DNA from: Azoarcus olearius
GTDB taxonomy: Bacteria > Pseudomonadota > Gammaproteobacteria > Burkholderiales > Rhodocyclaceae
DNA: 64,000 nt
Direction of reading: 5' to 3'
NCBI RefSeq assembly: GCF_001682385.1
Contig: NZ_CP016210.1
Location: forward strand, 3,658,001 to 3,722,000
The stretch's first letter is position 1, and each line of letters opens with the position of its first letter. This document shows, one piece after another, positions 35,753-44,594 of this stretch. The position numbers were made by a program, and so were the translations under genes. The notes beneath the pieces are model-generated. The model was not told the DNA's origin and did not search any database. It saw only the letters and a program-made list of their open reading frames with translations.

Positions 35753-36613
35753 TCACGCGGCGTCGCGAAAGACTTCGTCCGCACGCCCCCACCTGAAGTC
35801 GCCCAGCAGGCGCCGCAAGCGGTGTTCGGTACGTTCGAGGTTGATGTAGTGGCGGAACCGCGTCTTGGTCGATGCCTCGCTGACGCGCGGCTGCGCCGGA
35901 TCGACCTCCCAAGGATGGAAATAGAAGATCGCCGGACGGCGGTCGTCACGATTCACGCGCGCGATCTGCCAGCGGGATACTGCATACGGCAGCAGACGGA
36001 AATAACCGCCGCCGCCCGCCGGCCAGTTGCGCCCCAGCCAGCGCATGGTGCTGACCGGAATTTCAACCAACCCGCTGGACAGTCGATACGGGAAGCGCGG
36101 CGCGTCGGGAATGCCGTAGTGGTCGTGCTTGACCGGGTAGACGCTGGAACTGTAGCGATAACCGGCTTCGGCGATGACGTCGTGCGCCCACGGGTTACCG
36201 AGGCCGATGGAGAAGCTTGGCGCACGGTAGCCAGTCACCGCGACACCGCCGATATCCTCCAGGACACTCTTCGCCAACGCGATGTCCGCAAGAAAAGCCT
36301 GCGGTGTCTGAGCGCTCGCCCGCTCGTGAGCGTAGCCATGACTGGCAAGTTCGTGCCCTGCGGCGCAGATACGGCGCACCAGCTGCGGATAGCGCTCGGC
36401 GACCCAGCCCAGGGTAAAGAAGGTCGCGCGCGCCTCCCGCTCGGCCAGCAGGCCGAGGATCAGGTCGACGTTGCGTTCCACCCGGCAGGGCACGGAATCC
36501 CATCGCTCACGCGGGAAATGCGGCGCCAGCGCCGACACCTGGAAGTAATCCTCGACGTCGATCGTCAGCGCATTGGTCAATTCTCCGCGCGGGGAAACCT
36601 CGGCAGCGTCCAT
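35753..36613 (-). CDS. Polysaccharide deacetylase, XrtA-associated type (with DUF3473-like tail)
   Basis: 286 residues from the ATG at 36613, which shares one base with the wecB stop. NodB fold with TIDVEDYFQ (Asp19, Asp22), HELASHGYAHERA (His pair) and GYRAPSFSIG; the C-terminal FYFHPWEVDPAQP followed by FRHYINLERTEHRL is the tail seen in exosortase-linked deacetylases (TIGR03006-like). It probably removes N-acetyl groups from the product of the adjacent epimerase pathway. Intact, unlike the second deacetylase of the locus at 20683-21653. Confidence 0.93.
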   Translation of the reverse strand: MDAAEVSPRGELTNALTIDVEDYFQVSALAPHFPRERWDSVPCRVERNVDLILGLLAEREARATFFTLGWVAERYPQLVRRICAAGHELASHGYAHERASAQTPQAFLADIALAKSVLEDIGGVAVTGYRAPSFSIGLGNPWAHDVIAEAGYRYSSSVYPVKHDHYGIPDAPRFPYRLSSGLVEIPVSTMRWLGRNWPAGGGGYFRLLPYAVSRWQIARVNRDDRRPAIFYFHPWEVDPAQPRVSEASTKTRFRHYINLERTEHRLRRLLGDFRWGRADEVFRDAA

Positions 36614-37770
36614 CAGCTGGCCTCGCGTTGTTCGCGTTCCGCGAGCCAGTTCGCCAGGTGGGCGGCGATGCGCTCCGCGGTATGACCGTCCCACAACTCC
36701 GGCACCCGCCCACCCTTGCCGCCGCCATCCAGCACGGCGGCGGCCGCGTCGAGGATGGCGCTCGGGTCGGTTCCGACCAGGGTGTTGGTGCCCTGCTCGA
36801 CGGTGATCGGACGTTCGGTGTTGTCGCGTATCGTGAGGCAGGGCACCCCGAGCGCCGTGGTCTCCTCCTGAATCCCGCCGGAATCGGTCAGCACCAGCTT
36901 GGCCCCGGCCATCAGCCCCAGCATTTCGAGGTAACCCTGGGGCGGCAGCACCAGGAAGCCGGGATGATCCAGGCGACTGTCCAGACCGAAGCGCTCCAGG
37001 TTGGAACGGGTGCGCGGGTGCAGCGCGAACACCAGAGGCAGGCGAGCTGCGATTTCCCGCAGCGCGTCCACGATGGGACCCAGTGTTTCGGGCTGGTCCA
37101 CATTGGACGGGCGGTGCAGCGTGACCACGCCGTAGCCGTCCCGGATACGGGCCGGATCAAGACCTGCGGCAGCCAGCAAATCGGCGGGCGGCACCGCCTT
37201 CGCCTTGCTCGCGAGCAGACTGTCGATCATCACGTTGCCGACAAACACTGCCCGTTCGGGGGCAATGCCTTCGCGTGCCAGGTTGTCATGCGCGCTGCGT
37301 TCGGTGGTGTACAACACGTCCGACAACTGGTCGGTGAGGATGCGGTTGATCTCCTCCGGCATTTTCCTGTCGTTGCTGCGCAAGCCGGATTCGACGTGGA
37401 CGACAGGAATATGGCGCTTGGCGGCCACCAGCGCGCACGCCAGCGTGGAATTCACGTCGCCAACCACCAGCACTGCGCGTGCGCCGTGCTCATCGAGCAC
37501 CGGCTCGAAACGCTTCATCACTTCGGCGGTCTGCACCGCGTGCGAACCGGAGCCCACGGCCAGGTTGACGTCGGGATCCGGGAGTTCGAGATCTGCGAAC
37601 AGGCGGTCCTTCATCGCCGGGTCGTAGTGCTGGCCGGTGTGCACAAGCAGCGTCGGCAGTGGCGTTGCGTGTTGCGCAAATGCCCGGATGATCGGTGCGA
37701 TCTTCATGTAGTTCGGCCGCGCGCCGACCACGCAGACAATCGGCGCAACGGGCGTCGCGGTCGCATTCAT
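36613..37770 (-). CDS. wecB: UDP-N-acetylglucosamine 2-epimerase (non-hydrolysing)
   Basis: 385 residues. CVVGARPNYMKIAPIIRAFA, VHTGQHYDPAMKDRLFADLE, VVGDVNSTLACALVA, HVESGLRSNDRKMPEEINR and LTDSGGIQEETTALGVPCLT are the standard WecB motifs, including the catalytic acidic residues and the E-E-N-R loop. It makes UDP-ManNAc for the repeat unit. No WecC-type dehydrogenase is next to it. Coupled to the ATPase upstream (ATGA) and the deacetylase downstream. Confidence 0.95.
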   Translation of the reverse strand: MNATATPVAPIVCVVGARPNYMKIAPIIRAFAQHATPLPTLLVHTGQHYDPAMKDRLFADLELPDPDVNLAVGSGSHAVQTAEVMKRFEPVLDEHGARAVLVVGDVNSTLACALVAAKRHIPVVHVESGLRSNDRKMPEEINRILTDQLSDVLYTTERSAHDNLAREGIAPERAVFVGNVMIDSLLASKAKAVPPADLLAAAGLDPARIRDGYGVVTLHRPSNVDQPETLGPIVDALREIAARLPLVFALHPRTRSNLERFGLDSRLDHPGFLVLPPQGYLEMLGLMAGAKLVLTDSGGIQEETTALGVPCLTIRDNTERPITVEQGTNTLVGTDPSAILDAAAAVLDGGGKGGRVPELWDGHTAERIAAHLANWLAEREQREAS

Positions 37771-38840
37771 TGGCTTTCCTCTCCATTCACCGGCTCGCGC
37801 TGTACGGCCTGCAACAGCTGCGTCAGTACGCCCAGTGTCGCCGACATGGATTGCTCCAGGTTTGCAAGACGGGTTTCGATGCGTTGCAGATCGTAGGAGG
37901 CCGCCATTCCAGCCACCTCCTGCACGAGTTGGGGCGACGCGTACAGACGCTGCAGCGCCGCGTTGTCAATCGCCGGTCGCGTGCCGTTGTGGCCCTCATC
38001 CGGATCGAGGCGGACGCGCGATGGCGCCGCGAACTCTTCCTTCAACTCTTCGACCACCTCGCGCACATCGGCTTCGCCGATCTGGTGGCGCTCCGCCAGG
38101 TAGGCGGCGAGCAGAAGCCGGTCGCACAGGCTGTTGATACGGCGCGGAATGCCGCCCGACTGGGTATAGATGCGGGCAAAGGCTTCGGCGGTGAAGATGG
38201 GGTCGTCGGCCCAGCCGACGTGACGCAACCGGTGCTCGACGTAAGCGCGCGTCTCCTCCGCGTCTAGCGGCCCGAGGTGATACGAGGCGATGACCCGCTG
38301 GCGCAATTGCTGCATCTCGGCGCCCTGCATGATGTCGCGGAACTCCGGCTGCCCGACCAGGAAGCTCTGCAACAAGGCGTGGTCTTCGAGCTGGAAGTTG
38401 GACAGCATGCGCAACTCTTCCACCGCGGCGGGGCTGAGGTTCTGAGCTTCGTCGACAATCAGCAAGGCCCGCTTTCCGGCAGCGGTCGTGGTTACCAGAA
38501 AGGTTTCGATCGCCAGCAGCAGCCCCGCCTTGTCGAGATGGCGGTTTGGAATGCCGAACGCCGCGGCCACCATGCGCAGGATGTCGTCGGCATCGATGCG
38601 GGTGCTGACGAGATTGGCGGCAATGACCTTGTCGGGGTCGAGATGCTCGAGCAGGCTGCGGACGATGGTCGTCTTGCCGGCGCCGATCTCGCCGGTGATG
38701 ACGATGAAGCCCTCGCTTTGGTGCAACCCGTACTCGAGATACGCCATCGCCCGACGATGACCGCGGCTGCCGAAGAAGAACGCGGGATCCGGGTTAAGCT
38801 GGAACGGCTTGCTGCGCAGCTTGAAGTAGGCCTCGTACAT
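37767..38840 (-). CDS. ExeA-like AAA ATPase, exosortase-A associated
   Basis: 357 residues. Start MYEAYFKLRSKPFQLNPDPA with FFFGSRGHRRAM is typical; Walker A GEIGAGKT at residues 50-57, Walker B ALLIVDEAQNLSPAAVEEL, and a helical lid (SGGIPRRINSLCDRLLLAAY). The last 90 residues are unlike ExeA and may contact partners. Family recalled as the PEP-CTERM/XrtA system ATPase (TIGR03015). Unlike GspA/ExeA no peptidoglycan-binding domain or membrane helix is evident, so it acts in the cytosol. Its role in export is unknown. Confidence 0.92.
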   Translation of the reverse strand: MYEAYFKLRSKPFQLNPDPAFFFGSRGHRRAMAYLEYGLHQSEGFIVITGEIGAGKTTIVRSLLEHLDPDKVIAANLVSTRIDADDILRMVAAAFGIPNRHLDKAGLLLAIETFLVTTTAAGKRALLIVDEAQNLSPAAVEELRMLSNFQLEDHALLQSFLVGQPEFRDIMQGAEMQQLRQRVIASYHLGPLDAEETRAYVEHRLRHVGWADDPIFTAEAFARIYTQSGGIPRRINSLCDRLLLAAYLAERHQIGEADVREVVEELKEEFAAPSRVRLDPDEGHNGTRPAIDNAALQRLYASPQLVQEVAGMAASYDLQRIETRLANLEQSMSATLGVLTQLLQAVQREPVNGEESQ

Positions 38841-38852
38841 CCTGCCTCCGGT

Positions 38853-40388
38853 TCAGAATCGCATGCCGATATTGGCGATGACGGCGTTCTCGGTGAAATC
38901 GCTTCCTGCGGTACTGCCCTGCGAACGCTGGTAGCGATATGTGAGGCCGCCATAGGTGTGCGGCCCGAGTTCGGTACTCAAGCCGACCGAGGCCAGCAGC
39001 CGGCGGGTATCGAGTCCGGTTCCAGTAGCCCCTTGGGAGCGCGAGCGCGTCACCGAGGCCGTCAATGAGGTCCGGGCCGACAGGTGGTGATTCAGGTTTG
39101 CGGACAGCGCAGTCGTGATCAGCCTGTCGGTATTGGCGAAATCATCTTCACTGGACAAGCTGCCTCCGGCGCCGATGCGCGAACGGTCGGAGCGGCTGAG
39201 CGTGAAACCGAGCGTGTTGCGGGTTCCGATGAGCGAAAAACCGGCCTGTGCCCGCTTATCGACGTACTGGGCATTGGTAAGCACCGTACGCCGCGACGTG
39301 ATGGGGTCGAAGCCAAGGGCGTTCAGGCAGCTCAGATAGATCTGCTGACGCTCGGCCGGGTCCTGCGACAGGACGTTCGCCAACTGGGCGCACAACAGCT
39401 CCTCCTGGGTCGGCGGGCCACCCACCGACAGGGCCTGCAGACTGGAGGACAAGTCCTTGGAAAAGCTGAGATGCCAGTTCGACCGGGCCATGCGGTGGTT
39501 GAAGCTGACGTCGTAGCCCCGCCCGAACATCCGTTTTTCCGACGTGGCGGAGATCGTGGTGCGCTCGGTGGGGTTCCAGTCGAAGCCACCGCCCCAGATG
39601 GTTCCCCGCTCGTCGTTGCCGCTTTCGTAGTCGTTGGACTCGTAGCCGCCGATGGCTCGCAGCCGGAACTGCGGGCTTGCATTGATGTAGAGCGTGGCGC
39701 GGCCGTTTTCCTGCCCCGCCTTGCGTCCACCGGAACTGGTGGTATCGCTGCCATAGTCCGATTCGCTGCGGCTGTAGTTGACGCCCCAGCCGAACAGGCT
39801 CAGTGCGGACGGATCGGACAACTGCGCAGTCCATTCCCCGCGCCGCTGGCGCCCCACGGTTCCGCTGCCACTGTCGAGCCAGCGCGACGAGTAGCCGACC
39901 GAGCCCCGGGCCTCTCCCAGGTGGAACTGGAGTCGGGGTGCGATGGACCAGGTGCGCGTCTCGTCGTTGCTCGAGGTGTTCAGGCTGTCGTTCGTGCTGC
40001 GCCCGGAAAAGGCCGAGCGATTGTTGCGATTTGAGGCGGCACTGAGGCTGATGAATAGCAGGTCATCCACCGCCTCCACTTCACCCTGCCCTTGCAGCGT
40101 GAGGAAAGACGCGTTCCGGCCCGACTCGTTGGTATGCGCGACGTTGCGCCAGCGCGCGGTGAGGTTGCCGTGAATTCGCCCCGTAGCACGCGTGATGGTG
40201 ACACCCGGCGACACTTCTGCGAGCCAGTCACTCTTGCCGCCGCTGCTTTCGGAATTGACGTTGTCGGTCCAGCTCAGCCGGGCCTCGAGCGAGGGCGTGA
40301 CGGTCACGTTCTGCGCGAGCGCCGCGTTGACAAATCCGAGCGCGAACACGAGCGCGAGCGGCCTGAGCACGAGGCACGGCGCCGTCAC
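38853..40388 (-). CDS. Outer-membrane beta-barrel protein, exosortase-A system (TIGR03016-like)
   Basis: 511 residues from the GTG at 40388, directly after the kinase TGA; this start opens into a signal peptide (VTAPCLVLRPLALVFALGFV, then NAALA). The mature protein is Gly/Ser/Arg-rich with alternating amphipathic strands (WTDNVNSESSGGKSDWLAEV; SFNHRMARSNWHLSFSKDL) and ends GGLTYRYQRSQ... NIGMRF, with the C-terminal Phe of outer-membrane proteins. It is a candidate secretion channel or barrel for the polysaccharide, working with EpsE; related families include EpsL-type proteins. Confidence 0.88.
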   Translation of the reverse strand: MTAPCLVLRPLALVFALGFVNAALAQNVTVTPSLEARLSWTDNVNSESSGGKSDWLAEVSPGVTITRATGRIHGNLTARWRNVAHTNESGRNASFLTLQGQGEVEAVDDLLFISLSAASNRNNRSAFSGRSTNDSLNTSSNDETRTWSIAPRLQFHLGEARGSVGYSSRWLDSGSGTVGRQRRGEWTAQLSDPSALSLFGWGVNYSRSESDYGSDTTSSGGRKAGQENGRATLYINASPQFRLRAIGGYESNDYESGNDERGTIWGGGFDWNPTERTTISATSEKRMFGRGYDVSFNHRMARSNWHLSFSKDLSSSLQALSVGGPPTQEELLCAQLANVLSQDPAERQQIYLSCLNALGFDPITSRRTVLTNAQYVDKRAQAGFSLIGTRNTLGFTLSRSDRSRIGAGGSLSSEDDFANTDRLITTALSANLNHHLSARTSLTASVTRSRSQGATGTGLDTRRLLASVGLSTELGPHTYGGLTYRYQRSQGSTAGSDFTENAVIANIGMRF

Positions 40389-40389
40389 G

Positions 40390-41331
40390 TCAGGCCGCTT
40401 CCGAACGGGCTTCCGCGCCATAACCGTATCCGTAGCCGTAATACCCACCCGCGCCCCGTTCGCGCGCCTTGTTCAGCACCATGAGCTTGATGGGGCAGTT
40501 TTCGATGGTGGAAAGCGCCTGGGTCAGCACCGCGCGGGTCGTCCGCTCCGCCTCCACCACGACCACGATCTGCCCCATGTGGCCGGCAAGGACGCGGGCT
40601 TCGGTGGTGACGAGCAGCGGCGGCGAATCGAACACGATGATGCGATCCGAGTAGCGATTGGCCATCTGCTCGAGCAGGCGATTCATGCTCTCGGACGCGA
40701 TCAGCTCGGTCGCCCGTTGGTGCGGCATTCCGGCCGGAAGGATGGACAGCTTTTCGATGTTGGTGCGCAGCAGAACGTCGCCAAGGTCCGCCACTTCGCC
40801 GGTCAGCACGTCCATCAGCCCCCGCTCGGGCGGCAGGCCCAGACGGTTGAGGACGGAGGGGCGCGAAACGTCGGCATCCACCAGCAGCACGGTGTAGTCG
40901 AGTTCCATGGCCATGCTGATTGCCAGGTTGATCGCGGTGAACGACTTCCCTTCCCCGGGCATTGCACTCGTCACCATGATCAGGCTGCCGTTCTTCACCT
41001 CCGCCTGCCCCTTTGCCGTCGCGTTGCGCAGCAGGGGGCGCTTGATCACCCGATACTCTTCGGCGATGGGAGAACGAGGCTGGTCGGGCGTCACCATGCC
41101 CATCATTCCGAGACGGGCGAGATCGACCTCGATGGTGCGCGACGCCGGCCCGGCGACTGGGGCGGCCGGCTCCGGGACGACAGCCGGCGCGACAACCTCC
41201 GCGGCAAGAATCCGGTCGACCTCCGCGGCGGCGTCTGCAGTGGGCGCAGGCGCGCGTGGCGCGGTGACGGGCTCACCCGCCGCCTGCTTCAGCTTGTCGA
41301 GTCGTTCAACGGCTTTTTCGATGAGGCTCAT
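40390..41331 (-). CDS. Bacterial tyrosine kinase (BY-kinase), XrtA-associated
   Basis: 313 residues. After an Ala/Pro-rich N-terminal 60 residues comes the BY-kinase core: Walker A SAMPGEGKSFTAINLA, Walker A' VLLVDADVSRP, Walker B IIVFDSPPLL, and a C-terminal tyrosine cluster GGYYGYGYGYG that is autophosphorylated. It partners the chain-length protein encoded upstream (14 bases apart) to control polymer length. Separate kinase and membrane adaptor polypeptides, as in Gram-positive CapA/B-type arrangements, are normal for exosortase-A loci. Confidence 0.94.
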   Translation of the reverse strand: MSLIEKAVERLDKLKQAAGEPVTAPRAPAPTADAAAEVDRILAAEVVAPAVVPEPAAPVAGPASRTIEVDLARLGMMGMVTPDQPRSPIAEEYRVIKRPLLRNATAKGQAEVKNGSLIMVTSAMPGEGKSFTAINLAISMAMELDYTVLLVDADVSRPSVLNRLGLPPERGLMDVLTGEVADLGDVLLRTNIEKLSILPAGMPHQRATELIASESMNRLLEQMANRYSDRIIVFDSPPLLVTTEARVLAGHMGQIVVVVEAERTTRAVLTQALSTIENCPIKLMVLNKARERGAGGYYGYGYGYGAEARSEAA

Positions 41332-41344
41332 TGTGCTCTCCGCT

Positions 41345-42889
41345 TTACCGCTGGATCAGGTGAAGCGCAAACGTGGCCAGTCCGGTGGCCCCGACGAAGG
41401 CGACCACGCCCCCCGAAAAGGCCGCCAGCCCCCGCATGCGCGTACGCGCACGTTCCGGCGTATCGAGCATGGAGACGGTGCCAAGGACCGGAAGCCCGGT
41501 GATCTCGCGCAACATCCGCGCATCACTGAAGGCAGGACGGAACTGGCTGATCAGGAAGGTCAGCGCAAAGCCCGCAAGCAGACCGGCAAGACCGGCCAGC
41601 GGCATCAACAGCAGGCGGTTGGGCGCGGAGGGCTTGGACGGCAGGCTGGGCGGGTCGATCAGGCGGAACTCCGCGATCGCCGACTGCGCATCCATCTCCA
41701 CCGCGATATTTGCCGATTCGCGCCGTGCAACCAGGCTGTCGTAGTTGCTCTTGTGCACCGCGTAATCGCGGTTCAGCTGCGCGAGTTCGGCCTCCAGCTC
41801 CGGGACCAGGCGGCTTGCGGCGCGCGCCTGGGCGAGACGGCTCTCGTACTCGCCGACGCGGGCGCGCAGGGACGCCACCCGGGCTTCCGACTCGGCCAAC
41901 GCAAGCTTCATCTGCTGGAAGACCGGATTGGTGTTGAGCGCGCCGAAGGCGCCGGGACCGGCTTGGCGCCGCATCTCGATCTCGGCGAGCTTCTGCTTCT
42001 CAAGCTGCTCGATGACCCGCTTGGCGCCGATCACATCCGGATGCTGGTCGGTGTAGCGCTGCATCATGTCGTCGAGATTGCGCTTGAGCGCGTCGATGCG
42101 ACCGTCGATTTCGGGAATGGATACCGCCGAGGGCGTCGGCGTCTGCGGCAACAGGACGGGCTCCTCACCCACCAGTTGGGCGCGCAGCGCGTCACGGGAG
42201 TTCTCGGCCTCGCGAAGCTCCAGCCGGGCCTGATCGAGTTGGGACGCCAGTTGCGAGATCTGCGCGACGTGGTCCTGCCCGTTCTCGCTCAGCAACCCGA
42301 TGTTCTTGAGACGGAACTCCTTCATGCGGTTCTCCGCCTCGGTGAGCTTTTCCTCGTAGTTCCGGATCTGGTCCTCGATGAAGCGCCGGGCGCTGTCGGT
42401 ATCCTGGCGCTTGGTCCCGAGTCCCGACTCCACGAACAGCGACACCAGCGACTGCACGATGCGCTGCGCGCGATCCGGCCGCGTATCGGCATAAGCCAGC
42501 GTAAAGAGGTTATCGCGACCGGTTCCGCGGATACGAAGGCCGTTGGTGAGTTCGCTGATCAGCGCTTCCCGCTGCCCCTGAGTACGGACGCCGAGGTCGA
42601 GGTCGGCCATCGTGATCAGCTTCTCGACGTTGGGTCGGTTGATCAGCGTGCGGCTGAGGATGGCCACCTGCTGGTCGACGTTAGGCTGGACAGCGATGCC
42701 CGACATCAAGGGACGCAGGATGGACTGGGTATCCACGAACACGCGTGCGGTCGACTCGTACTTGTCCGGCATCATGTAGATCGCGATGCATCCACCGATG
42801 CCCACCACCCAGGCCAACGCCAGACCCCACCACCGAAAGCGCCACATGCCGCGCAGGTAGCCGACCAACTGCCCTACTAGTTCTTCCAT
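41345..42889 (-). CDS. Wzz-type chain-length determinant, XrtA-associated
   Basis: 514 residues. Membrane helix near residues 15-35 (WWGLALAWVVGIGGCIAIYM), a Wzz motif ESTARVFVDTQSIL, a long coiled coil in the middle (EEKLTEAENRMKEFRLKN and a later stretch) and a second membrane helix region near 435-455 (LLLMPLAGLAGLLAGFALTF), followed by a cytosolic part and a last helix. Inner-membrane regulator of polymer length that binds the BY-kinase. It follows epsE with a 78-base gap holding a hairpin. Confidence 0.92.
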   Translation of the reverse strand: MEELVGQLVGYLRGMWRFRWWGLALAWVVGIGGCIAIYMMPDKYESTARVFVDTQSILRPLMSGIAVQPNVDQQVAILSRTLINRPNVEKLITMADLDLGVRTQGQREALISELTNGLRIRGTGRDNLFTLAYADTRPDRAQRIVQSLVSLFVESGLGTKRQDTDSARRFIEDQIRNYEEKLTEAENRMKEFRLKNIGLLSENGQDHVAQISQLASQLDQARLELREAENSRDALRAQLVGEEPVLLPQTPTPSAVSIPEIDGRIDALKRNLDDMMQRYTDQHPDVIGAKRVIEQLEKQKLAEIEMRRQAGPGAFGALNTNPVFQQMKLALAESEARVASLRARVGEYESRLAQARAASRLVPELEAELAQLNRDYAVHKSNYDSLVARRESANIAVEMDAQSAIAEFRLIDPPSLPSKPSAPNRLLLMPLAGLAGLLAGFALTFLISQFRPAFSDARMLREITGLPVLGTVSMLDTPERARTRMRGLAAFSGGVVAFVGATGLATFALHLIQR

Positions 42890-42909
42890 GATTCAGTCCT
42901 GGTGACACG

Positions 42910-42940
42910 GCGCCACCCCACCCGCTGGCGCTGGTGGCGC
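42910..42940 (-). other. Intercistronic hairpin between epsE and the chain-length gene
   Basis: GCGCCACC (42910-42917) pairs with GGTGGCGC (42933-42940), 15-base loop; an alternative inner pairing with TGGCGC at 42926-42931 is possible. No T-run follows. It may set the ratio of EpsE to the downstream proteins by mRNA processing or attenuation. Confidence 0.45.
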
Positions 42941-42967
42941 AAAGGTAAAAACTCCCAGGGACGCGGC

Positions 42968-43597
42968 TTAGAACCAGCTCTGCGGAATGATGAGGACGTC
43001 GCCCGGACGCATCTCGACGTTGGCCGAAACGTCGCCGCGCTTGACGAGATCCTTGATGCGCACGCTGTACTGCTTGTTGCCTTCGGCCGTGCGCAGGATG
43101 GTGGCACCGTTGCCATCGGCAAACTCGGTCATGCCGCCCACGGCGATCATCACGTCGAGCAGGGTCATCTTCTGCTTGTAGGCCAGCACCTGCGGCTTGC
43201 CCGCCTCGCCCACGACCCGGATCTGCTCACTGTACGGGCCGACGAATTGCGACACGATGACAGTGACCACCGGTTCGCGGATGAACTTGGACAGTTCCTT
43301 CTCGATATCCCGGGCCAGCGTGGAGGCATCCTTGCCCAGCGCGGGCAGGTCCTCGACCAGCGGCGTGGTGATCTTGCCGTCCGGGCGCACCGGAACATTC
43401 ATCGACAGCTCGGGGTTGCGCCACACCACGATGTTGACGCTGTCACCCGGCCCGATGACGTAGTTGTAGTCGGAATCCGCCGCCGACATGGGGGCTGGAG
43501 GATAAGAGGAAGCACAGCCGGCGAGCCCGCCGAGCACGCCAAACACCAAACCCAACGCGCGGACTCCGGCCCAAATCGTCGATGCTTTATCGCTCAT
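42968..43597 (-). CDS. epsE: Polysaccharide export lipoprotein EpsE (Wza family)
   Basis: 209 residues from the ATG at 43597; a longer open frame upstream is noncoding spacer. Lipoprotein signal ending LAGC with Cys28. The Poly_export domain is clear: YNYVIGPGDSVNIVVWRNPE, VPVRPDGKITTPLVEDLPA, and a SLBB part QIRVVGEAGKPQVLAYKQKM, ending MRPGDVLIIPQSWF. Outer-membrane export pore subunit. First gene of the core operon that runs without large gaps down to 18214. Promoter presumably in the 216 bases before it. Confidence 0.94.
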   Translation of the reverse strand: MSDKASTIWAGVRALGLVFGVLGGLAGCASSYPPAPMSAADSDYNYVIGPGDSVNIVVWRNPELSMNVPVRPDGKITTPLVEDLPALGKDASTLARDIEKELSKFIREPVVTVIVSQFVGPYSEQIRVVGEAGKPQVLAYKQKMTLLDVMIAVGGMTEFADGNGATILRTAEGNKQYSVRIKDLVKRGDVSANVEMRPGDVLIIPQSWF

Positions 43598-43813
43598 GAT
43601 CGAGAACACCCCTGTTTCTGGAAGACGGCAATGATACGCCTCGGCGCATTTTTTCATGCTACGAAGATATCGGCGAGAGCCGAAGGAACAAATACACAAA
43701 CTCTTACAGGCTGCCCATCCTGCTTGCGATAGATTGCCGACCCATTGGCCGAAACATATATGCACGCCTGTCGGCCGGTTCCGCTCGGGGTGCGCTCCGC
43801 CCGGGCCCCAAAA

Positions 43814-44587
43814 ATGACAAGGATGGCTTCGCGCATGACTTTCAATGCTGCCCACGACCGCGCCTCCCTTCCGAGAGCGCAGCATCGCGACACATCTTCC
43901 CGTGTGGCTCGCCATGCAACACCGGCCCGCTTGAACAGCAATTTCGCGCTGATTCGCGAGGGTTACCACATTCGCATCGGCGACGGCGTCGAATCGCTCA
44001 AACTGGGCATCCGGCAGTTGATCGACCGCATGTATTCGTCGCGCGGTCTCCGCACCTATCATCCGGAGATCGAGCAAAGCGACAGCAGGACGACGCTCGT
44101 CGCGTGCAAGGGCGACCACCTGTTCGCGACGCTTACGCTCGGCCTCGACTCGGATCGAGGATTGATGGCGGACACCTTGTACGGCCGGGAAATCGACAGC
44201 TTCCGCCGGGCGGGCAGCCGCTCTTGTGAAGTGACCCGCCTCGCCATGGACCCGGAACATAGTTCCCCTGAGGTCATGGCTTCGATGTTTCAAATCGTTT
44301 ACGTGCTTGCCCGCATGGTCTACCGCATGACCGATCTGTTCATCGAGGTCCATCCGCGGCACGCCGGCTTCTACCGGCGCATGCTGGGCTACGAAGTGGT
44401 GGGCCCGGAGCGGATCTGTCCGCGGGTCGGCGCCCCCGCGGTACTCATGCACATGTCGCAGCAGGATGTCGACGAACTGGTCGATCAGTTTGCGGGCCAA
44501 CGCGACGACGGCATCCGCAGCCTGTACCGGCTGTTCGCCCCGCCCAGCGAACTGACCCTGCTCCAGAATCAGCTCGTGCTGGGCTGA
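43814..44587 (+). CDS. FeeM-like N-acyl transferase (N-acyl amino acid synthase domain)
   Basis: About 257 residues from ATG 43814; ATG 43835 (AAGGA upstream) and TTG/ATG at 43745/43760 are alternatives, so the N-terminus is uncertain. The GNAT-type core begins REGYHIRIGDGVESLKLGIR; ATLTLGLDSDRGLMADTLYG and SCEVTRLAMDPEHSSPEVMA with LFIEVHPRHAGFYRRMLGYE look like the FeeM/autoinducer-synthase-like fold that joins an acyl-ACP chain to an amino acid or amine. Divergent from epsE with 216 bases between. An acyl-ACP user beside a locus with its own ACP is suggestive. Might be a signal or lipid modifier; substrate unknown. Confidence 0.75.
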   Translation: MTRMASRMTFNAAHDRASLPRAQHRDTSSRVARHATPARLNSNFALIREGYHIRIGDGVESLKLGIRQLIDRMYSSRGLRTYHPEIEQSDSRTTLVACKGDHLFATLTLGLDSDRGLMADTLYGREIDSFRRAGSRSCEVTRLAMDPEHSSPEVMASMFQIVYVLARMVYRMTDLFIEVHPRHAGFYRRMLGYEVVGPERICPRVGAPAVLMHMSQQDVDELVDQFAGQRDDGIRSLYRLFAPPSELTLLQNQLVLG

Positions 44588-44594
44588 ACTTCAC

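Noticed and set aside
43628-43640. Sigma-54-like GG/GC element upstream of epsE on the - strand
   Set aside because: The GG and GC doublets are separated by nine bases, whereas sigma-54 promoters need ten; flanking bases do not match well either.
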